Positions 1-6,397 of a stretch of 9,550 nucleotides of DNA are shown one piece after another. Under the pieces are notes generated by a model. The model was not told the origin of the DNA. It ran no database searches and saw nothing but the letters and a program-made list of their open reading frames with translations. The translations under genes were made by a program, and so were the position numbers. The DNA comes from Dehalobacter sp. CP (GTDB taxonomy: Bacteria; Bacillota_B; Desulfitobacteriia; Desulfitobacteriales; Syntrophobotulaceae), in the NCBI GenBank assembly GCA_009910795.1, contig VMEE01000009.1, forward strand, positions 1 through 9,550, read 5' to 3'. How positions within the stretch are numbered: position 1 is the stretch's first letter; each line of letters starts with the position of its first letter.

Positions 1-303
1 CAATTTCAATACGCATTCGTAAAACAAACGATGCTTTTCTATCCTTTTGAGTATCAATCCAAAAGCTTCTCTGTAATATTGAACTTCTATCAGTGCGCGG
101 GCAGGATCAATCACATCGCTTTTGAAAATCCATTCCAGCATTTCATATTTATCAATAAAATGGTGGTAAAACGTCGGGCGGATAAGCTTGGCGCTGTCGG
201 TGATCTGTTTAATTGTCAGCTTCTCGAATGGAATGCCGCTCAACACTAAGCGGACTGCACTATCAGCCAGAGCATCCCGTGTCGTGCTTTTCTCATCCGC
301 CAT
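1..303 (-). CDS. TetR/AcrR family regulator, C-terminus beyond left edge
   Basis: The reverse strand from ATG at 303 is open to the window edge and gives 101 residues of an N-terminal TetR DNA-binding domain. The helix-turn-helix spans about residues 27-51 and contains LTIKQITDSAKLIRPTFYHHF followed by DKYEML, a close match to the TetR pattern (T-x2-I-x2-AG-V-x3-TFYxHFxxKxxL). The ligand-binding domain lies outside the window, so the inducer is unknown. It starts 18 bp after the stop of the hydrolase gene and is the last visible gene of the minus-strand operon. A GGGTGA five bases before the ATG is a modest ribosome binding site; an in-frame GTG at 312 is less likely because it has no site of its own. 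By family, it is probably a repressor, and by position it may autoregulate the operon. Confidence 0.85.
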   Translation of the reverse strand, partial: MADEKSTTRDALADSAVRLVLSGIPFEKLTIKQITDSAKLIRPTFYHHFIDKYEMLEWIFKSDVIDPARALIEVQYYREAFGLILKRIEKHRLFYECVLKL

Positions 304-321
304 TTTGATCACCCGGTTCGT

Positions 322-1395
322 TTATTTGGAATAGCTTTTGATGGCTGCGTTGAGCAATGCGGAAAAAACCTGCATGATAATCTTGCGAGTTTTATCATCA
401 ATGTTGCTTACAGCCGCAAGAACAGCCGGCCCGTTTTTCAGTGCGCCTTCCGCAAGCTGCCCCAGTGTCTCAGCCTTGGTTGCCGCCAACAGCGAATAGA
501 AGGTGTTGATGAAAACCATGCGTTCTTGCTCATCCACACTGCGAAGCCAGTTCTTAATGAGCGCATCCATATACTGGCTTCCACGGCGTAATTGATCGAT
601 AACGATAAAGTGATTGTCTTCTACCTGCCAATAAAAGGGATTATGCTGCATGATGCTGAAGCCCGTTGAGTTCACAACCGTGTAGTTTTCCGGATGAAGC
701 AAAAGCATTCCGATAATGGATGATTGTGGGACAAATGTATGTATTATTTGCTGGATTCTTTGATAACCTTCGCTTGCAAAGGTATCCTCATCCATTCCTG
801 GTCCATCATTGCAGTACACAGCCATAATGCGGGATTGAATATCCTGTGTACAGTGGGCGGATGCATATACCGCAAGGTTCCCGCCTTTGGAGTGTCCTCC
901 GACACGAAGCGGACAATGCAGTTTACCAGCTACCTGTTGCAGATACTCCACGGCTGCTATCTGTGCGTGAACCGGCGCGGCATAACAAAGGTTGAAATCC
1001 TCTTTCCAGCCAACCAGTGTACTGTCTGTACCACGAAAAGCCACATAGGCTGTTCCGTCGTCCAATAAATAGGTGGTCGCGGAAAACTGCTTTTCGAGTT
1101 CCGGGTTTGTATCCGTCACGTAATTTGTTAGGCGTACTTGTGCAAAGCGTTTAGATTTTGCCAGCTTTGCCAGCAACTTGCGATTGTCCTTTTCCAATAT
1201 CCCCATTCCCGCAAAGCTTGTGTCTTCACACGCCGCGATATCCCGGAAATTCAATTCATGGTTGAACCCAGGAATGTACTCCAATTGAAAGTATGAGGCT
1301 TGCGATAAGACAAGGTTGTCGATCTCGTTGAATGCTTCTTCTGAGAAGTGTTTTTCATTGTTTTTTCCTACATAGTCGATTGTATTGCCCATCAT
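322..1395 (-). CDS. DUF2974 (Mbeg1-like) alpha/beta hydrolase, lipase-like
   Basis: This 357-residue protein matches the DUF2974/Mbeg1-like family, relatives of class 3 lipases. Visible landmarks are an oxyanion-side motif AYVAFRGTD (about 116-124), a nucleophile elbow GGHSKGGNLA (166-175) with Ser169, NDGPG (196-200) with Asp197 as the likely acid, and a conserved MQHNPFYWQV (249-258) with His251 as the likely base. No signal peptide or clear membrane helix is seen, so it is probably cytoplasmic or peripheral. The substrate is unknown; an acyl-ester or lipid is expected from the fold. It starts at tandem ATG codons preceded by AAAGGAG at 1400-1406, and lies between the ABC1 kinase gene (35 bp upstream) and tetR (18 bp downstream) in one transcription unit. 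Confidence 0.85.
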   Translation of the reverse strand: MMGNTIDYVGKNNEKHFSEEAFNEIDNLVLSQASYFQLEYIPGFNHELNFRDIAACEDTSFAGMGILEKDNRKLLAKLAKSKRFAQVRLTNYVTDTNPELEKQFSATTYLLDDGTAYVAFRGTDSTLVGWKEDFNLCYAAPVHAQIAAVEYLQQVAGKLHCPLRVGGHSKGGNLAVYASAHCTQDIQSRIMAVYCNDGPGMDEDTFASEGYQRIQQIIHTFVPQSSIIGMLLLHPENYTVVNSTGFSIMQHNPFYWQVEDNHFIVIDQLRRGSQYMDALIKNWLRSVDEQERMVFINTFYSLLAATKAETLGQLAEGALKNGPAVLAAVSNIDDKTRKIIMQVFSALLNAAIKSYSK

Positions 1396-1430
1396 ATTGC
1401 TCCTTTACATGAGCTGTTTGCAAGGATACG

Positions 1431-3038
1431 TTATTTTTTTCTGCTTCGCCTGATATCCACCAGCAGCCAGACGCTCATTACAAATGTGACGCTATAACCA
1501 ATCACACCGATTGCCGGGACCTGAAACAACTGTGGCTGCATGTCCGTTGTGGACAGTAAACTCGAACCAAGTAAAAGTGATGCGACCAGGATGGCTTTGA
1601 CGAGTGTGTTTACCCAATTGCTGATCATGATTCTGAAGTCGTCTGCTGCCTGTAATTCCATCCCCAGCTTGGTTTGCCCTTTCATTGCCATTCGTAATGA
1701 ATCAGCAAGCAGCGCGGGGATATCCAATGCTTTTTTTCCGGAATCCATAATGGACTGTCCGCTCTCGGATATTGCTTTCTCCCAATCGAATCGTCCGAAC
1801 ATGTCCGATCGCATATGCTTGGCCATGATTTCGATGAAGTTGACGTCCGGACTCAATTCCGCTAGCACGCCTTGCAGCGTAGCCATGCCACGCCCCAGCA
1901 TGGACATTCCCGGCGGCATGGCGATCTTGTGCGTTTGTGCGACTTCAAGCACCGTATCAATAATCATCGCGATATCCATACTGCCCATATCAATCGTGCC
2001 CAGACGGGACAGTAAATCATCGATATCCGCATAGAGTTTGGCGTGATTGATTCTTGCATGACAGACCCCCATGGAAATGACAACATCCTTAAGCGTGCCC
2101 ACATCACGACGGGCAATTGCTTTCACGGCGGCGGACAGCGCCCTTTGATCACTCATGGAAAGCCGCCCCATCATGCCAAAATCAATCCAAACGATCTTAC
2201 CATCCTGAATGCGAATATTGCCGGGATGTGGATCCGCATGAAAAAAGCCGTCATCAATCACTTGTTTCACATAGTTATCGGCCAGCTTTTCGCCTATTTC
2301 ATGAAAATCATAATCATCGGCTTTAAGCGCGGTATAGTCGTTGATTGCACAACCTTCAATGTGCTCCATGACCAGCACTTTAGATGTGGTCAATCCTTTG
2401 ATGATTCTCGGACAGCTAATATACAAAACATTCGTGTTATGTTGATAGAATTCCTCCGCATTGCCTGCCTCGTGAAGAAAATCCATTTCTTCCTGCGCAA
2501 CATGCCACAATTCATCCAAAATAACATCTAAATCCAGCATGTCTCCGATACCGCCAACATATTTAAATACCCTGGATATCCGCTTGAGCATGGTAATATC
2601 GCGCGACATGGTATCGAAGATATTGCGTCTCTGTACCTTTACAACCACCGGTGTGCCATTCATCAGATGTGCGCGATGTGCTTGCGCGATGGAAGCTGAA
2701 CCGAGTGGTGTTTCTTCAAAATCTTTAAACAATTCAGGGAGAGGACTCCCGCAGGAGTCCTCAATGATGGCTTGAACATCCTCAAACGACATTGGAGCCA
2801 CTTCTGAGCGGAGCTTTGCTAGTTCTGCACAGTAAACCTTGGGTAAAATGTCATTGCGCATGGACATAATTTGCCCAAGTTTGATATACGTTGGCCCCAA
2901 ATCCTCCAAAAGGCGGACTAATTTTTCCGGAGTGATGCCGGATGCCAGGTTATGCTTGACCAGGAGCCCGAGAATCTCACGAAACCGCGCTTTGCGCTTA
3001 CTTTCGTGGTCACTCGGGTTTTGCTGTGTCGGAAGCAT
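1431..3038 (-). CDS. ABC1/AarF/UbiB family atypical kinase, membrane-anchored
   Basis: This 535-residue protein is a full-length ABC1 (AarF/UbiB/ADCK) atypical kinase. The family-specific KLGQ motif is at 53-56, the nucleotide loop PLGSASIAQAH at 111-121, the ATP-binding lysine is Lys134 in VVVKVQ, the family motif EEMDFLHEAGN lies at 183-193, the catalytic segment HADPHPGN at 268-275 and the metal-binding DFG at 286-288. Two hydrophobic helices near 478-495 and 507-527 anchor the C-terminus in the membrane. Family members support quinone or other isoprenoid-lipid biosynthesis by ATPase activity; the substrate in anaerobic Firmicutes is not established, and I see no ubiquinone genes here. The ATG at 3038 has GGAGGA about eight bases upstream and lies 29 bp inside the end of the phasin-like gene, indicating translational coupling. 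Confidence 0.93.
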   Translation of the reverse strand: MLPTQQNPSDHESKRKARFREILGLLVKHNLASGITPEKLVRLLEDLGPTYIKLGQIMSMRNDILPKVYCAELAKLRSEVAPMSFEDVQAIIEDSCGSPLPELFKDFEETPLGSASIAQAHRAHLMNGTPVVVKVQRRNIFDTMSRDITMLKRISRVFKYVGGIGDMLDLDVILDELWHVAQEEMDFLHEAGNAEEFYQHNTNVLYISCPRIIKGLTTSKVLVMEHIEGCAINDYTALKADDYDFHEIGEKLADNYVKQVIDDGFFHADPHPGNIRIQDGKIVWIDFGMMGRLSMSDQRALSAAVKAIARRDVGTLKDVVISMGVCHARINHAKLYADIDDLLSRLGTIDMGSMDIAMIIDTVLEVAQTHKIAMPPGMSMLGRGMATLQGVLAELSPDVNFIEIMAKHMRSDMFGRFDWEKAISESGQSIMDSGKKALDIPALLADSLRMAMKGQTKLGMELQAADDFRIMISNWVNTLVKAILVASLLLGSSLLSTTDMQPQLFQVPAIGVIGYSVTFVMSVWLLVDIRRSRKK

Positions 3039-3342
3039 TTTGCGTTTCCTCCATTGCGGACAGCTTTTCTCGTAATTGTTCCAGTTCGTCAGGAGTCATC
3101 GTATCCAACTGGTCAATAAGAGAATTTTTGTTTTTCCCGTCGAGAATAACATCAATACCGCTTTTTACTTTCTCTTTGACGGTATGCTTGAGTTCTTCAT
3201 TGAGTACCTTGCCCTGTTCAACCGTGAGCTCTCCTTTGTGCACAAGGTCATCCAGTAACTTTTGCGCATTCTCGCTGGTCTGCGCAACAGCGCCGACTCC
3301 TGCCAATATTACTTTCCTGAGATCTTCCCCAAATGAAAACAT
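3010..3342 (-). CDS. phasin-like small coiled-coil protein
   Basis: A 110-residue charged, mostly helical protein beginning MFSFGEDLRKVILAGVGAVA. It has a short amphipathic or hydrophobic N-terminus (about 8-20), a long heptad-like helix (about 24-66) and a second helix after a TPDELEQLREKL segment (83-94). This resembles small Firmicutes proteins annotated as phasin-family or PHA-synthesis-regulator-like. No polyhydroxyalkanoate genes are visible, so a storage-granule role is not supported here. I chose ATG 3342 because GGGGGAGGT lies just upstream; an in-frame ATG at 3378 would precede this site and add 12 residues. It is the first gene after the operon promoter and overlaps the ABC1 kinase gene by 29 bp. 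A partner or membrane-surface scaffold for the kinase is inference from this coupling. Confidence 0.75.
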   Translation of the reverse strand: MFSFGEDLRKVILAGVGAVAQTSENAQKLLDDLVHKGELTVEQGKVLNEELKHTVKEKVKSGIDVILDGKNKNSLIDQLDTMTPDELEQLREKLSAMEETQNASDTAKPE

Positions 3343-3408
3343 GAAATTACCTCCCCCTTGCTGTGTTGTGAGTTCCATGAAACAATGTCGTTAACGGGAT
3401 ACATGTCC

Positions 3409-3436
3409 ATTATAAGATTTATGCGCATTTATTCAA
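3409..3436 (-). promoter_or_regulatory. sigma-A-type promoter of the minus-strand operon
   Basis: On the reverse strand a -35 TTGAAT (3431-3436) and a perfect -10 TATAAT (3409-3414) are separated by 16 bp. Transcription would start near 3402, giving a leader of about 60 nt before the phasin-like ATG at 3342. No competing promoter this good is seen upstream of the operon. Confidence 0.7.
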
Positions 3437-3438
3437 TG

Positions 3439-3459
3439 GGCATATAACGGCAATATGCC
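3439..3459. promoter_or_regulatory. inverted repeat beside the operon promoter, candidate operator
   Basis: GGCATAT (3439-3445) and ATATGCC (3453-3459) form a perfect 7-bp inverted repeat around a 7-bp spacer. It lies two bases upstream of the -35 element of the minus-strand promoter, a position suited to an activator or an overlapping repressor. Which protein binds is unknown; the TetR-family protein in the same operon is one candidate. Confidence 0.4.
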
Positions 3460-3558
3460 TCTTATTTGGCAAAATACCACAGGGTGCATCGCATTTCGGA
3501 TTAGAATTCACTGAGAGCGGAAGAAATGATACAGTCTTACAATTGCGTTTCCAATTAT

Positions 3559-3582
3559 GCTACAAATTGACGATTTTGTAGC
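3559..3582. promoter_or_regulatory. 8-8-8 inverted repeat, candidate operator
   Basis: GCTACAAA (3559-3566) and TTTGTAGC (3575-3582) are perfect reverse complements separated by TTGACGAT. The spacer carries a TTGACG that resembles a -35 element on the plus strand, although no good -10 follows at the right distance. The spacing and symmetry suit a dimeric regulator such as a TetR protein. It lies about 95 bp upstream of the radical SAM start. Confidence 0.45.
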
Positions 3583-3635
3583 CATTCATCAACATATCGC
3601 CTATGTTGAAGCTACCTGCCGATGACGTTTCCTTC

Positions 3636-3641
3636 TATACT
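3636..3641 (+). promoter_or_regulatory. possible -10 element for the radical SAM cluster
   Basis: TATACT differs from the consensus -10 hexamer at one base and would give a leader of about 29 nt before ATG 3677. The matching -35 is weak: TTGAAG at 3606 is too far (24 bp) and the hexamer at 17 bp is poor. Activator dependence would fit, but this remains tentative. Confidence 0.35.
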
Positions 3642-3676
3642 GACCATAATCAATCGAAAGGATGGAGGCTATCGTC

Positions 3677-5086
3677 ATGGCAAAAGGAACTGCGGCAGGA
3701 TACGCCAAGAGAATCGGATTTAAAACCGCTATGAAATACCTGGATCGAAATCCGGAAGAAAACATCCCCAAACTACTCAAATGGATGGTCAGGGCCGATT
3801 CGCTGCTGCCCAAGAAAAAAGGTGTTGATAAAAAGCCTTTTGAAAAAACTCAAAATGCGCTGAGCAATAAGGACGGGAATTGGTTTAGGCTCGCTACTAG
3901 CCTATGGACTGACATTGACCCAGGGGTTCGGAAAAGGTTATTTGAGAATGTCGCGGTAAACGCAACGATGATTGGTTATCGTAAACAACTGAAGTGGCAG
4001 AAAAAGTATGGGTGCAACGTTCCGTGGGCTATCCTGATGGATCCCACCAGCGCGTGTAACTTGAAATGCATCGGCTGCTGGGCGGCGGAATACGGCCACG
4101 GTATGAATCTTTCTTTAGAAACGCTCGACAGTATCATCCGGCAAGGCAAGGAAATGGGAACTTACGCGTACCTTTACTCCGGCGGCGAACCGCTGGTGCG
4201 TAAAGCCGATATTATCAAGCTCTGCGAAATGCATCCCGATTGTGCTTTCCTTGCGTTCACCAATGGTACGTTGATTGACGAGGCCTTCTGTAACGAGATG
4301 CTCCGCGTGCAGAATTTCATCCCTGCGCTTTCCATAGAAGGATATGAGGAGCATACTGATGCGAGACGCGGCAAGGGTACGCATCAAAAGGTTGAAAAAG
4401 CAATGGCGCTCTTAAAAGAGCACAAATTGCCGTTTGCAGCAAGCTGCTGCTACACAAGCCAGAATACGGGAATCATCGGGAGCGAGGCCTATTTCGACTA
4501 CCTGATTGAGATGGGTTGCAAAATGGCCTGGTTCTTTACGTATATACCCGTTGGAGTGAATGCTGTTCCGGAATTGATGGCTTCGGCAGAACAGCGGGAG
4601 TTCATGTATCACCAGCTTCGGAAGTTTAGAAAAACCAAATCGATTTTTACGATTGATTTCTGGAATGACGGTGAATATGCAGGCGGGTGCATCGCAGGCG
4701 GACGAAGCTATCTGCATATCAATGCTGCTGGTGATATTGAACCCTGTGCGTTCATCCATTATTCGGATACAAACATCCATCAAAAAACGCTGTTGGAAGC
4801 TTATCAAGCTCCGCTGTTTATGGCCTATCACAACAATCAACCTTTTAATGAGAACCATTTGCGCCCGTGCCCTCTTTTAGATAATCCTGGCGCGTTGACC
4901 AGAATGGTACAGGCAGCCGATGCCAAATCCACCGATCTGATGAGCCCTGAGAATGTGGAGGATCTATGCAGTAAATGTTCTGACGCTGCGCTTGCATGGG
5001 CGCCTGTAGCTGATGAACTGTGGCGGTGTTCCTGTCAAAATTGCGAACTTCTTTGTGATGTGACTAAAGAGAGTGCACGCGAATGA
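3677..5086 (+). CDS. radical SAM/SPASM domain enzyme, substrate unknown
   Basis: The protein (469 residues from ATG 3677) is a radical S-adenosylmethionine enzyme. CNLKCIGC (Cys127, 131, 134) is the CxxxCxxC that binds the SAM-cleaving 4Fe-4S cluster, and YSGGEP (167-172) is the SAM-binding GGE motif. The C-terminal third is SPASM-like: Cys338 in GGCIAGG, Cys357 in DIEPCAF, Cys398 in RPCPLL, then a dense group Cys431, 434, 451, 453, 456 and 460, consistent with further Fe-S clusters. About 110 residues precede the core and start with a charged helical stretch. No precursor peptide is visible nearby, and the neighbours are membrane and lipid genes, so a lipid or small-molecule substrate is possible. 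GGAGG at 3664-3668, eight bases before ATG 3677, favours this start over ATG 3662. The stop overlaps a downstream ATG (ATGA at 5083-5086). Confidence 0.9.
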   Translation: MAKGTAAGYAKRIGFKTAMKYLDRNPEENIPKLLKWMVRADSLLPKKKGVDKKPFEKTQNALSNKDGNWFRLATSLWTDIDPGVRKRLFENVAVNATMIGYRKQLKWQKKYGCNVPWAILMDPTSACNLKCIGCWAAEYGHGMNLSLETLDSIIRQGKEMGTYAYLYSGGEPLVRKADIIKLCEMHPDCAFLAFTNGTLIDEAFCNEMLRVQNFIPALSIEGYEEHTDARRGKGTHQKVEKAMALLKEHKLPFAASCCYTSQNTGIIGSEAYFDYLIEMGCKMAWFFTYIPVGVNAVPELMASAEQREFMYHQLRKFRKTKSIFTIDFWNDGEYAGGCIAGGRSYLHINAAGDIEPCAFIHYSDTNIHQKTLLEAYQAPLFMAYHNNQPFNENHLRPCPLLDNPGALTRMVQAADAKSTDLMSPENVEDLCSKCSDAALAWAPVADELWRCSCQNCELLCDVTKESARE

Positions 5087-5112
5087 AAGCGGCTGAAAGC
5101 GGCTGAAAGCGG
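5084..5112 (+). repeat. 10-bp tandem repeat, three copies, at a gene junction
   Basis: The unit TGAAAGCGGC occurs at 5084-5093 and 5094-5103, and again at 5104-5112 with its last base changed (A at 5113). The first copy includes the radical SAM stop codon. The unit length is not a multiple of three, so copy number sets the reading frame entering the next gene. With three copies, ATG 5083 is followed by only seven codons before TGA at 5104. Confidence 0.9.
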
Positions 5113-5143
5113 ACTGTTTTTTCTATGCTGCCTGCTGGTATAC

Positions 5144-5683
5144 GTGGCGCCGACCATGGCCATCGGCGCTACGCAGGGCAGCCTGCCGCTAAAACGGAGC
5201 ATTCTGTTAAGCGCTGTCTTTGCGGCATTCCAGACGGTATTGACACTCTTGGGGTGGGGATTATCCATTTGGCTTGAACCCTTAATCTCAACGTTGAATA
5301 TCGAGCACATAAAGGTTTATACATTACTTATTCTCCTTACCTCGATGACGGCTTATATGGGATTTAAGGTGTTTTATCCCGAGGATTTTCGTGAAACGAT
5401 GCAAAATACCATCACAATCATCAAATATGCATGGCTGGCGGTTCGCTGGTTCATTCCGGTTTTGATTGCGGGCATGGTATTCGGGTACAGCATCAATCTA
5501 AGTATTGTAAACGTTTCGCTGATCTTTGCGGGTTCTTTTGTCATGTCTCTTGTAGGGCTTGTTTACGGCTATTGGCAGGGATATAAACATACGAAAATCG
5601 CCTATGCTGCGGGTGGGATTATCCTGATAGCCCTGATTGCCGGACAACTCTATAGCACGTTTCAAGTTACTCCTATAAGCTGA
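5144..5683 (+). CDS. MntP-like (DUF204/LysE superfamily) membrane protein, start disrupted
   Basis: The open frame gives 179 residues from ATG 5144 with about six hydrophobic segments in two halves, resembling MntP manganese exporters: GATQGSLPLKRSILLSAVF then a LLGWGLS segment in the first half, and MSLVGLVYGYWQG with a GGIILI segment in the second. By eye, the two conserved transmembrane aspartates of MntP are not found (VAPTMAIG replaces the DAFAxSIG region), so manganese export is doubtful. The natural start is probably ATG 5083, overlapping the radical SAM stop, but the third copy of a 10-bp repeat puts it out of frame. Removing one copy gives MKAAESGLFFLCCLLVYVAP joined directly to this frame and completes the first membrane helix. 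As it stands, ATG 5144 has no ribosome binding site and GTG 5132 is little better, so expression is uncertain. Confidence 0.6.
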   Translation: MAPTMAIGATQGSLPLKRSILLSAVFAAFQTVLTLLGWGLSIWLEPLISTLNIEHIKVYTLLILLTSMTAYMGFKVFYPEDFRETMQNTITIIKYAWLAVRWFIPVLIAGMVFGYSINLSIVNVSLIFAGSFVMSLVGLVYGYWQGYKHTKIAYAAGGIILIALIAGQLYSTFQVTPIS

Positions 5684-5697
5684 AGCAGAGGAAGCGA

Positions 5698-6397
5698 ATG
5701 GAGCTATATGTTTCGATAACACTATGCGTTCTTCTTGAGTATCTGATTGGCAGCATTCAACCAGGGATTATCCTAAGCCGCTGCATGGGCAAGGGTGATA
5801 TTCGTGAAAAAGACAGTCATTCAACAGGTGCTACCAACGTATATCGAACGCTGGGAAAAAACCGGCTATTATTGTCTTTATTGTTGATTGCTGCAAGGGG
5901 GTTCTCGCGGCATGGCTGGGAAGCCTGCTTGCGGGGAATATCGGTGCAATGGCTGGCGGCATGGCAGCAGTTACAGGACATATATGGCCGGTTTTCTTTC
6001 AATTCAAAGGAGGAAAAAGCGTCGCAACAGCACTAGGAGTCTTGTCGTTTGTTAATCCTGTCTTTAGCTGTATTTATCTCTTCGTGCTTATCACTATTCT
6101 TCTGAAAACGCGTATGATTTCTCTGGGTAACATTTGCAGTGCTTTATGTTTAATTGTTGTGAATAGCACGATGAGTGTAGCGCAAAGAAAAGAGATTGGA
6201 TCTCTTTGGGATTTATGGTTTATGTCTTCGGACTGGCTCTATTTGCGCATCGCTCCAATATCAGCCGTCTGTTGCATAACAAAGAAAGCGCATTGATATA
6301 TTCTCTAAACAAAATCCGGAATGATATAGCTGAACATCGAAAGGAAGAACCAGTTTATGTTCGACTTTATTGCTGTGCCCATGGGACACCTTCTTAA
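5698..6397 (+). pseudogene. plsY: PlsY-type glycerol-3-phosphate acyltransferase, broken by two frameshifts
   Basis: Three frames together rebuild one PlsY-like integral membrane protein of about 233 residues. Frame A (5698 to about 5896) carries GSIQPG, DIRE, STGATNVYRTLGK. Frame B (about 5900 to 6186) carries VLAAWLGSLLAG, GHIWPVFFQFKGGKSVAT and MISLGNI. Frame C (about 6184 to 6397) carries KKRDWISLGFMVYVFG and HRSNISRLL. PlsY transfers acyl groups from acyl-phosphate to glycerol-3-phosphate. One base appears missing at 5895-5901 (AAGGGGG) and one at the AAA of 6184-6186; restoring each rejoins the frames without residue loss. The first PlsY motif is divergent (DSHSTGATN where GSGNxGATN is usual), suggesting a specialised paralogue. 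GAGGA lies upstream of ATG 5698. The repaired frame would overlap yidC by 41 bp. Real decay and sequencing indels both remain possible. Confidence 0.82.

Noticed and set aside
1540..2531. Long plus-strand open frames opposite the ABC1 kinase
   Set aside because: They are antisense shadows; the minus-strand frame holds all ABC1 motifs.
3343..3378. Upstream ATG 3378 as the start of the phasin-like gene
   Set aside because: The strong GGGGGAGGT site lies just before ATG 3342, and the 12 added residues look unlike the family.
3662..3676. ATG 3662 as the radical SAM start
   Set aside because: AAAGG abuts it with no room for initiation, while GGAGG is spaced eight bases before ATG 3677.
4412..4858. 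148-residue minus-strand frame inside the radical SAM gene
   Set aside because: It overlaps the cysteine-bearing coding region and has no recognisable domain or ribosome binding site.
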